A stretch of 49,956 nucleotides of DNA from NCBI GenBank assembly GCA_003228125.1, contig QGNP01000008.1, forward strand, positions 1 to 49,956, written 5' to 3'. Source of the stretch: Chloroflexota bacterium. GTDB lineage: Bacteria > Chloroflexota > Dehalococcoidia > UBA2979. The position numbers and the translations under genes were made by a program. Positions 43,317 through 49,956 of this stretch are shown here, one piece after another; within the stretch, counting starts at the first letter, position 1; the number at the start of each line of letters is the position of its first letter. The notes beneath the pieces are model-generated. The model worked only from the letters and a program-made list of their open reading frames with translations. It had not been told where the DNA came from and made no database searches.

Positions 43317-44183
43317 TTAATCTTTACTTAATAAATTAAAAATATCAACATATTTTTTAGATGTTAAATCAATAATATCTGCAGGTACTACTGGCGGGGG
43401 AGATTCTTTGTTCCAATCAGTACCTTCAAGCCAATTCCTTAATATTTGTTTATCAAATGACTCTTGTTCTTTGCCTGCTTGATATTGATTTGTTGGCCAA
43501 AATCTCGATGAATCAGGTGTAAGCACTTCATCTATAAGTACTGGTTCGCCATCTATTAATCCAAATTCAAATTTTGTATCAGCAATAATAATACCTTTTT
43601 TTAGAGCTAATTGCGCAGCATATTCGTACAAGGCAAGAGAACGTGTTTTGATGGTGTTTGCATGTTGCTCGCCAATTATATCAATAGTTTGTTCATAAGA
43701 TATTGCTTCATCATGTTCACCAATATCCGCTTTCGTAGAGGGTGTATAAAGTGGTTCTGGTAATTTAGATGAATTCTTAAGTCCTAACTCTAGCGGTATA
43801 CCAGATACTGAGCCTTTGACTTGATATTCCTTCCATCCTGAACCGGTAATATAGCCTCGTACAATGCATTCTACTTTAAGTGGCTGCGCTCTTTTCATAA
43901 TTGTGCTACGTTGGAATAAATCTTCATTTGTATCAATATTGTATTGTGTTGCTAAATCTGCATTCAATGAACCTATGTAGGCATTAGGAATAATTTGACC
44001 TGTTTTATTAAACCAATAGGCAGAGATATTATTCAGTACTTTTCCTTTTTCAGGAATATATTGGTCCATAATTACATCAAATGCTGAAATACGATCAGAG
44101 GTTACAATAAGTAGTAATTCGTCATTTAATTCATAAATCTCACGAACTTTACCTGAATTTAATAGCTTAAGGTCTCCTACCAT
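43317..44183 (-). CDS. purC: SAICAR synthetase
   Basis: 288 residues. GKVREIYELNDELLLIVTSDRISAFD (about 11-36), VECIVRGYITGSGWKEYQ (about 103-120), IADTKFEFGLIDGEPVLIDEVLTPDSSRFW (about 200-229). This is the longer, eukaryote-like PurC form. It joins aspartate to CAIR using ATP. GGAG SD seven bases before the ATG. It follows purB by 18 bp. Confidence 0.95.
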   Translation of the reverse strand: MVGDLKLLNSGKVREIYELNDELLLIVTSDRISAFDVIMDQYIPEKGKVLNNISAYWFNKTGQIIPNAYIGSLNADLATQYNIDTNEDLFQRSTIMKRAQPLKVECIVRGYITGSGWKEYQVKGSVSGIPLELGLKNSSKLPEPLYTPSTKADIGEHDEAISYEQTIDIIGEQHANTIKTRSLALYEYAAQLALKKGIIIADTKFEFGLIDGEPVLIDEVLTPDSSRFWPTNQYQAGKEQESFDKQILRNWLEGTDWNKESPPPVVPADIIDLTSKKYVDIFNLLSKD

Positions 44184-44201
44184 AATTTCACTCCTAAAAA
44201 T

Positions 44202-45491
44202 TTATTTTACTCTATTAAAAGTTTCTTCAACATGAATTAAGTATTGGTTTATGTCAAAAATATTATCTAACTCTTTTTTAGAGACTAAATTTGCTATCTC
44301 ATCGTCTGAGTCAAGTAAGCTTCTGAAGTTCTTGTCTTGATCAATTACTTGTGCTGAATATCTCTGAACAATATTATAAGCTTCTTCTCTGCTGAGTCCT
44401 TTTTCAACCAATATAAGCATTACCTTGGATGAAAATATAAGACCTTTAGTATGATCGATATTTTTTTTCATCTGCTCGGGGAACACAATCAAGTCTTTCA
44501 TAACACCAGTAAATATTTGCAACATATAAGCTAGTAAACCAGTACTGTCAGGAAAAATAATTCTTTCAGCACCTGAATGAGATATGTCACGTTCATGCCA
44601 TAATGCCACGTTCTCTAAGGCAGTATTTGAATATCCACGTAATACTCTAGCTAAGCCTGTAATGCGTTCGCAAAGTTCGGGATTACGTTTATGAGGCATA
44701 GACGATGAACCAGTTTGACCAGTTGCAAATGGCTCTTGTATTTCACGAACTTCAGTTCTTTGTAAGTGCCTGAGTTCTGTTGCAAATGATTCAAGAGAAC
44801 TACCGATATTTGCTAAAACTTCTAATACAAAGGCGTGCCTGTCCCGTTGAATTACTTGAGTGGTTACTTTAGCAACGTCTAGGCCTAATAGCTCGCATGC
44901 TTTTTGTTCAACAGATGGTGGGACTGTAGCATGTGTACCAACTGGACCAGAAAATTGCCCAACGCTAATTTGTTTCTTAGCAAGAGAAATTCTTTCAAGC
45001 TGACGATTAAGCGATTCAACCCAAACTAATAATTTTAAGCCGAATGTAGTTGGCTCTGCATGAATACCATGAGTCCTACCTATACAAGGAGTCATTTTAT
45101 GCTTGATTGCCGTTTGATAAATGACATCCTTTAAAGTTCGTATTTGTGTTTCAAGGAAATTAATAGCTTCAATTATTTGTAAATTTGTTGAAGTATCCCA
45201 AACATCCTGTGAAGTAAGTCCGTAATGTATCCATCTCTGCTCATCGCCCAATGATTCATTAACATTTTTAATGAAAGCAGTTACATCATGATGAGTAATA
45301 TTAATGTATTCAATTACTTTATCAGAATCAACTTTTGCATTGGATTTAATTTTATCAATATCATCTTTTGGAACAGTGCCTTCATAATGCCATGCTTCTG
45401 ATGCTGCTACTTCAACTTTAAGCCAGGTTTCAAATTTATTTTTATCAGACCAAATATCTGAAATTTCTTTTATATCATATCGAGTAATCAT
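44202..45491 (-). CDS. purB: adenylosuccinate lyase
   Basis: 429 residues. GRTHGIHAEPTTFGLKLL (catalytic His, about 137-154), QFSGPVGTHATV, and the flexible signature loop TGQTGSSSMPHKRNPELCE (about 258-276, catalytic Ser) mark the fumarase/ASL superfamily. It cleaves SAICAR and adenylosuccinate, so it serves both IMP and AMP synthesis. It lies between purE and purC, acting directly after PurC. Confidence 0.96.
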   Translation of the reverse strand: MITRYDIKEISDIWSDKNKFETWLKVEVAASEAWHYEGTVPKDDIDKIKSNAKVDSDKVIEYINITHHDVTAFIKNVNESLGDEQRWIHYGLTSQDVWDTSTNLQIIEAINFLETQIRTLKDVIYQTAIKHKMTPCIGRTHGIHAEPTTFGLKLLVWVESLNRQLERISLAKKQISVGQFSGPVGTHATVPPSVEQKACELLGLDVAKVTTQVIQRDRHAFVLEVLANIGSSLESFATELRHLQRTEVREIQEPFATGQTGSSSMPHKRNPELCERITGLARVLRGYSNTALENVALWHERDISHSGAERIIFPDSTGLLAYMLQIFTGVMKDLIVFPEQMKKNIDHTKGLIFSSKVMLILVEKGLSREEAYNIVQRYSAQVIDQDKNFRSLLDSDDEIANLVSKKELDNIFDINQYLIHVEETFNRVK

Positions 45492-45514
45492 GATTTATTT
45501 ATTACTTTCAACCC

Positions 45515-45937
45515 TTAACCGATTAATTTAAGTATTTTAACAGCAAAAACTGCTGCATTCTTGGCACCCCATGATCCAACAGACATAGTTGCTACTGGGA
45601 CACCTCCTGGCATCATTACAATTGAGTATAAAGCATCAATGCCATTTAATGCTGATGAGGTCAAAGGCACGCCAATTACTGGTAAGTCAGTATATGCAGC
45701 ACATACACCAGGCAGTGCTGCTGCACCACCCGCAGCTGCGATAATAACTTTATATCCATTTGGTTCAAGTGTTTTTAAAAAAGCGCTTAATTTTTCTGGT
45801 TCTCTGTGAGCAGAAATATAATCAACTGTATGGTTGATTCCTTCTTCTGTGAGTATTTTCATGCAATTTTTCATTTCTTCTTCGTCGGAAGTCGAGCCCA
45901 TAATAATTGCTACTTGTGGAGAATTTTTTGAATTCAT
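45515..45937 (-). CDS. purE: N5-CAIR mutase PurE
   Basis: 140 residues. VAIIMGSTSDEEEM (about 9-22), SAHREPEKL (catalytic His, about 43-51), AAAGGAAALPGVCAAYTDLPVIGVP (about 67-91) are the class I PurE motifs. It rearranges N5-carboxy-AIR to CAIR; purK is not in the window. AAAGGA SD before the ATG. Confidence 0.95.
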   Translation of the reverse strand: MNSKNSPQVAIIMGSTSDEEEMKNCMKILTEEGINHTVDYISAHREPEKLSAFLKTLEPNGYKVIIAAAGGAAALPGVCAAYTDLPVIGVPLTSSALNGIDALYSIVMMPGGVPVATMSVGSWGAKNAAVFAVKILKLIG

Positions 45938-46006
45938 GAATTAGTCCTTTCTTTATAGAACTAACATTGTTTTTTAAGAAGTATTTATTATGTAATATCT
46001 TCCAAA

Positions 46007-47272
46007 TTAGATCAATCCTATATCAGTTCTATAATGCATATTATCAAATTTAATTTTGCTAACATTCTTATAGGTTTTTTCTCTCGCTTCATGAAGAGTA
46101 TTACCAGATCCAACCACTGCCATAACTCTTCCACCAGCTGTCAATAGTTTATCGTTTTCTCTTTTAACTCCTGCAAAAAAAATATTAATGTCAGCATCAA
46201 CATCTGCAAGCCCTGTAATTTCTTGACCTGTTTCATATTTTCCTGGATAACCACCTGATGCAAGAATAACTCCTACTGTTGGTCTCTGATCCCATTGAAT
46301 AGACAAATTATGTAGTTTTTTTTCTGCTGCTGCTACGCAAATTTCAAGTAAATCAGAGTTCAATTTACTGAGTAATATCTGTGTTTCTGGGTCCCCAAAC
46401 CGACAGTTATATTCTAAAACATTCATTGAATCATCATTGATCATTAATCCAGGGTATAATACTCCAGCGTAATCTATATCAATCGTCGACAAAGCCTTGA
46501 TAGTTTTTGTAGATATTTCTTCATTAATAATTTCTTGTAATTCTTCTGAGAGCCATTGTGGTGGCGAATAACAACCCATGCCTCCTGTATTTGGACCTTT
46601 ATTTCCATCAAACACAGGTTTATGGTCACAAACAAAAGGCATTGGGATAACATGATTTCCGTCAGAGAATGCATGTGCAGATACTTCTTTGCCAGTAATT
46701 CGTTTTTCTATTATAACATTATTCCCAGAATCACCAAATACTTTATCATTCATAATTTTATTCAGTGCGGCAACAGCTTCATTATAGCTATTTGGTAAAA
46801 TAACTCCTTTTCCAGCAGCTAATCCATCGGCTTTGATAACATATTCATTAATATGTTCACTATTATTATTAATAAATTTTAAAGCTTGATCTATTTCACT
46901 AAAAATTTCAAAATCTGAGGTTGGTATGCCAGATGTCTTCATAAAAGTTTTTGAAAATCCTTTTGATGATTCTATTTTTGCTGCTGCGGCAGTAGGTCCA
47001 AATACTTTAATATTATTACTTATTAAAATATCGGCAAGTCCATCTGCTAGAGGTTGTTCTGGTCCAATAATAACTAATTCAATTTTTTCTTCTTGAATGA
47101 ATTTAATAATTGCTTGACTATCTGAAGTAATTATAGAAGGGACATTAATTGCTATTGAATCAGTACCAGCATTTCCTGGTAGACAAAAAAGAGTAGAGAG
47201 TAAAGGGGATTGTTTGATTTTCCATGCAATTGCATGTTCTCTACCACCATTGCCAATGACTAATACATTCAT
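46007..47272 (-). CDS. purD: phosphoribosylamine-glycine ligase (GARS)
   Basis: 421 residues from the ATG at 47272, with GCAGGA upstream; a TTG nine codons earlier lies inside guaA and is unlikely. N-terminal NVLVIGNGGREHAIAWKI, GPEQPLADGLAD (about 76), the ATP-grasp KADGLAAGKGVILP (about 147) and the signature NCRFGDPETQ (about 289) are clear. It makes GAR from PRA and glycine. It is 13 bp after the guaA stop; 69 bp separate it from purE. Confidence 0.96.
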   Translation of the reverse strand: MNVLVIGNGGREHAIAWKIKQSPLLSTLFCLPGNAGTDSIAINVPSIITSDSQAIIKFIQEEKIELVIIGPEQPLADGLADILISNNIKVFGPTAAAAKIESSKGFSKTFMKTSGIPTSDFEIFSEIDQALKFINNNSEHINEYVIKADGLAAGKGVILPNSYNEAVAALNKIMNDKVFGDSGNNVIIEKRITGKEVSAHAFSDGNHVIPMPFVCDHKPVFDGNKGPNTGGMGCYSPPQWLSEELQEIINEEISTKTIKALSTIDIDYAGVLYPGLMINDDSMNVLEYNCRFGDPETQILLSKLNSDLLEICVAAAEKKLHNLSIQWDQRPTVGVILASGGYPGKYETGQEITGLADVDADINIFFAGVKRENDKLLTAGGRVMAVVGSGNTLHEAREKTYKNVSKIKFDNMHYRTDIGLI

Positions 47273-47285
47273 ATATTTTCCTGCA

Positions 47286-48947
47286 TTACTCCCACTCAAT
47301 AGTTCCTGGAGGCTTAGAAGTTATATCATAAACAACCCTATTAACTTCATTCACTTCATTCACAATTCGAGAGCTAATTCTTCCAAGAAGATCATATGGT
47401 AATTTTGCCCAGTCTGCTGTCATTGCATCATCTGCTGAAACACAACGAATTGCTATGCAATATCCATATGTTCTTTGATCTCCTTGAACTCCAACAGTTT
47501 TATCATTAGTTAATATAGCAAAAGATTGCCACAGATCATAATAAGTACCAGCTTTTTTAATTTCATCCATGACAATCCAATCAGCTCCACGTAGTATATC
47601 AAGCTTTTCATTTGTGACATCTCCCATTATTCGAATTGCTAGACCTGGTCCAGGAAATGGTTGTCTGTATACAATTTCATCAGGCAATCCTAATTCTTTT
47701 CCTACTTTACGGACTTCATCTTTGAATAAATTTCGTAGTGGTTCGATTAAACTAAATTTCATGTCAGCAGGAAGACCCCCAACATTATGATGAGTTTTAA
47801 TTTTTACAGAAGTTGAACCTTTTGTTTCAGATTCGATTACATCAGGATAAGTAGTTCCTTGAACAATAAAATCAACTTCGCCAAGTTCTTTAGCTTTTTT
47901 TTCAAATACTCTTATAAATGCTTCTCCAATTATCATTCGTTTTTTTTCTGGATCTATGACTAGACTTAATTTTTCAATAAATTCTTGAGAAGCATCAATG
48001 CTTATTAATTTAATGCCAATATTATTATTAAATGTTTCAATGACTTTTGCGGCTTCATCTTTTCTCAAAAGCCCATTATTAACAAATATGCAAGTTAGGT
48101 TATCACCAATTGCTTTATGGACTAAAGTTGCTGCTACAGCTGAATCAACGCCTCCTGAAAGAGCACAAATTACTTGCTTGTTGCCAATTTCAGCCTTAAT
48201 AGCATTTATAGCCTCATCGACAAATGATGAAGCATTCCAATTTTGTGAACAATTAGCAACTTTAGTGGTAAAGTTATTAATTATCTCTTTGCCATTTTGG
48301 GTATGAATGACTTCTGGATGAAACTGTATGCCAAAATACATATTATTAATTGATGACATAGCTGCAATTGGAGCTGATTCTGAAAATGCATCAAGTAAAA
48401 AATCTTTGGGTAAAGTTTTAACACTGTCTCCATGGGACATCCATACAGAAAATTTAGGAGAAAGACCATTGAATAATATAGATTTAGTATTTGAAATAGT
48501 TAGAAGAGATTGGCCGTATTCACTAGAAGTAGATCCTAATACTTCACCTCCAAAAGTTTTTGCTAACAATTGCATTCCATAGCAAATTCCTAAAATCGGC
48601 AATTTACTTTCCAAGACAAATTCTGGCAAAATTGGAGAATTATCCATAGCAACAGAATCTGGTCCACCAGAAAGGATGTAACCCTTGATATTTAAATGTT
48701 TTATTTTATCAAAGCTTGAATCCCAAGATATTAATTCTGAATAAACATTGCTCTCTCTAATTCTTCTAGTGATTAGCATAGAATACTGAGAACCATAATC
48801 TATAACTATAATAGTTTCAGGTGAATTGGGTATATCCAAGTCAATTTTTCCTGCTGCTTTAGAACTTGCAATTTCTAAATATACAGAAACTTCATTATCA
48901 CTTGAAGTTGTAATTCTATCTAATTGTTTCTTTTTATCAGAATTCAC
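47286..48947 (-). CDS. guaA: GMP synthase (glutamine-hydrolysing)
   Basis: 553 residues from a GTG start. An N-terminal extension of about 42 polar residues precedes the class I amidotransferase domain (IIVIDYGSQY about 46, GICYGMQ with C122, FHPE with H210 and E212). The ATP-pyrophosphatase domain has ALSGGVDSAVAATLV (264-269 P-loop), then the dimerisation domain ending GTIEWE. It converts XMP to GMP. No Met lies within the extension, so the GTG is the natural choice, with only a weak SD. It heads the purine operon. Confidence 0.95.
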   Translation of the reverse strand: MNSDKKKQLDRITTSSDNEVSVYLEIASSKAAGKIDLDIPNSPETIIVIDYGSQYSMLITRRIRESNVYSELISWDSSFDKIKHLNIKGYILSGGPDSVAMDNSPILPEFVLESKLPILGICYGMQLLAKTFGGEVLGSTSSEYGQSLLTISNTKSILFNGLSPKFSVWMSHGDSVKTLPKDFLLDAFSESAPIAAMSSINNMYFGIQFHPEVIHTQNGKEIINNFTTKVANCSQNWNASSFVDEAINAIKAEIGNKQVICALSGGVDSAVAATLVHKAIGDNLTCIFVNNGLLRKDEAAKVIETFNNNIGIKLISIDASQEFIEKLSLVIDPEKKRMIIGEAFIRVFEKKAKELGEVDFIVQGTTYPDVIESETKGSTSVKIKTHHNVGGLPADMKFSLIEPLRNLFKDEVRKVGKELGLPDEIVYRQPFPGPGLAIRIMGDVTNEKLDILRGADWIVMDEIKKAGTYYDLWQSFAILTNDKTVGVQGDQRTYGYCIAIRCVSADDAMTADWAKLPYDLLGRISSRIVNEVNEVNRVVYDITSKPPGTIEWE

Positions 48948-48986
48948 TAAAATACCAACTTTAATAATTCATAGTAATACATAGAT

Positions 48987-49014
48987 GCTATAGACTACAT
49001 ATGCTCGAGGTCAA
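48987..49014 (-). promoter_or_regulatory. sigma-70-type promoter for guaA-pur operon
   Basis: On minus, TTGACC (49009-49014) and TATAGC (48987-48992) are separated by 16 bp, about 40 bp before the guaA GTG. No purine riboswitch-like structure is seen between promoter and start; the leader is only about 30 nt. Confidence 0.5.
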
Positions 49015-49039
49015 CAATTAAAAGCAAGGATTATTAATT

Positions 49040-49657
49040 ATGACAATTATTAGCAAAAAATCTGCCAGCTTAATTATCAATAAAATTAACAATGGAGAAG
49101 TCGTAATTATTCCTACTGAAACTGTTTATGGTTTAGTTTGCAGGGCAGATAATAAAGCTGGCATTAATATGATATATAAGTTAAAAAATCGTGAAGTTAA
49201 GCAACCTTTGCAAGTACTAATGTCTCAAATTAATAGTCTAGACTCACTGATAGATGACAAATTATTAAAAAAAAAGCTAAGAACATTTTGGCCTGGACCA
49301 CTTACTGCAATATTAAAAATCAGTCAATTGAATGATAAAATTAATAAATGCCTGGTTTTAAAAAACACTATCGGGATTAGAATTCCAGATAATCAGGTAG
49401 CACTAAAAATTATCCAAGCTTCAGGTGGTTTTTTGGCTGCAACTTCAGCTAATATTTCTGGAATTGAACCAGCAAATGATCCAAAAACTATTGATAGTAT
49501 TTTTAATAAATCTCTTTATTTATTGGACGATGGAATTAGAAATAATAATATTCCTTCATCAGTTATAAATTTTGCTGTTGTTCCGCCATTAGTAGTTAGA
49601 TCAGGAGCATTAAATAAAGAACAGATGGACCATCTAACAAACATTAATGCATTATAA
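49040..49657 (+). CDS. Sua5/YrdC/TsaC threonylcarbamoyl-AMP synthase
   Basis: 205 residues. GEVVIIPTETVYGLVCRAD (about 18-36), the K-x-R basic patch in YKLKNREVKQPLQVL (about 46-60), WPGPLTAIL (about 88-96), GIRIPDN and TSANISG (about 146-152) are the YrdC-fold signature. It produces L-threonylcarbamoyl-AMP for the t6A37 modification of ANN-decoding tRNAs. It lacks the extra C-terminal Sua5 domain, so it is the TsaC-like short form. An AAGGA lies about nine bases before the ATG. It is divergent from guaA. Confidence 0.93.
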   Translation: MTIISKKSASLIINKINNGEVVIIPTETVYGLVCRADNKAGINMIYKLKNREVKQPLQVLMSQINSLDSLIDDKLLKKKLRTFWPGPLTAILKISQLNDKINKCLVLKNTIGIRIPDNQVALKIIQASGGFLAATSANISGIEPANDPKTIDSIFNKSLYLLDDGIRNNNIPSSVINFAVVPPLVVRSGALNKEQMDHLTNINAL

Positions 49658-49712
49658 GAAACTTCAATAATAACTAAGATTTTTTTCAGTACCTTTTTTC
49701 TATAATTATAAT

Positions 49713-49784
49713 TCTATATATCTATATATCTATATATCTATATATCTATATATCTATATATCTATGTATCTATGTATCTATGTA
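49713..49784. repeat. 8-bp microsatellite: six TCTATATA then three TCTATGTA
   Basis: Nine tandem octamers fill 72 bp between the YrdC gene and the next gene. Six are identical and the last three share one A-to-G change. Slippage could change the spacing in front of the next gene by 8 bp per unit. Confidence 0.95.
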
Positions 49785-49809
49785 TATTATGTTATTTTTA
49801 CCCATTAAC

Positions 49810-49845
49810 TTGAAAGATATAAATTATCAACTTTTTATCTTTCAA
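49810..49845. other. 10-bp inverted repeat just before the last ORF
   Basis: TTGAAAGATA (49810-49819) is exactly mirrored by TATCTTTCAA (49836-49845), with a 16-nt loop, ending five bases before the ATG at 49850. It could be an operator, a translation-blocking hairpin or a weak terminator for the upstream gene; no T-run follows. Confidence 0.5.
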
Positions 49846-49849
49846 TTTA

Positions 49850-49956
49850 ATGGAAGCAATTACTATCGATATCGATAAATATCCCGTATCTCATGTAATT
49901 GCTTTAACAGATAGTCATACATATTTAGATATGGGCTTTATGCAGGCTTACGATAG
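49850..49956 (+). CDS. start of an unidentified protein (runs off window)
   Basis: An ATG opens 35 codons without stop to the window edge, beginning M-E-A-I-T-I-D-I-D-K-Y-P-V-S-H-V-I-A. It is too short to assign. There is no clear SD; the hairpin lies where one would be expected. The call rests only on the open frame and the lack of any competing gene. Confidence 0.35.
   Translation, partial: MEAITIDIDKYPVSHVIALTDSHTYLDMGFMQAYD

Noticed and set aside
48948-49039. Purine riboswitch before guaA
   Set aside because: The leader after the predicted promoter is only about 30 nt, too short for a purine aptamer, and no aptamer-like pairing was seen.

Overview
This AT-rich window (roughly two thirds A+T by eye) comes from a bacterial chromosome with compact operons and Shine-Dalgarno (SD) sites of the AAGGAG type. 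ATG, GTG and TTG starts are used. The gene set includes a Tat-targeted, Ser-rich family-5 solute-binding lipoprotein, a double CaiB-type CoA transferase, acyl-CoA dehydrogenase, RNase J, family-4 uracil-DNA glycosylase, HisZ plus short-form HisG, PurS, and an unlinked set of small catabolic genes. I infer an uncultivated marine Chloroflexota (SAR202/Dehalococcoidia-like) lineage. That is inference from gene content, not a database match. I see no phage, IS element or CRISPR array.

Region 1 (1-21317) is an accessory-metabolism region with frequent strand changes. It holds: a partial alpha/beta hydrolase; a family-5 binding protein without a signal peptide; an amidohydrolase / carboxymuconolactone-decarboxylase-like / membrane-protein operon; a split-barrel flavoprotein; an MFS transporter; a YbaK-type deacylase; a YyaL-type protein; two lipoproteins, one with a Pro-rich tandem repeat and a propeller domain; tRNA-Asn beside a 25-bp perfect hairpin; a DCC-family thiol protein; an SDR; two tiny overlapping membrane-protein genes; a possible structured RNA; an acyl-CoA dehydrogenase; a crotonase-fold protein lacking both catalytic glutamates; the Tat lipoprotein; and an 812-residue double CoA transferase. 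Between the last two lie decayed fragments of a second copy of each.

Region 2 (21353-30530, minus strand) is one long housekeeping operon: yceD-rpmF-fabD-fabG-nusB-acpP-tatA-tatC-udg-rnj-ftsK. It covers ribosome, fatty-acid synthesis, Tat export, RNA turnover and chromosome segregation. The TatA/TatC pair would export the Tat lipoprotein of region 1. Divergent from it is modA-modB without a modC, then rnpB (RNase P RNA) with a perfect 12-bp P1 helix.

Region 3 (32568-43058, plus strand) runs murE-like, class III aminotransferase, birA, then a tight histidine operon: hisZ, a fused double hisG, a phospholipase-C-like zinc-site protein of unknown role, hisD, hisC, hisB and a hisN-like phosphatase. 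The N-terminal half of the HisG fusion has lost the PRPP-binding loop.

Region 4 (43055-48947, minus strand) is a purine operon, guaA-purD-purE-purB-purC-purS, convergent with the his operon. It is followed on plus by a Sua5/YrdC gene, a nine-copy 8-bp microsatellite and the start of an unidentified gene at the window edge.

The best candidates for something new are the degenerate HisG-HisG fusion with HisZ, the zinc-site protein inside the his operon, the tiny membrane-protein pair with the adjacent structured element, and the double CoA transferase without an aspartate nucleophile in either half.
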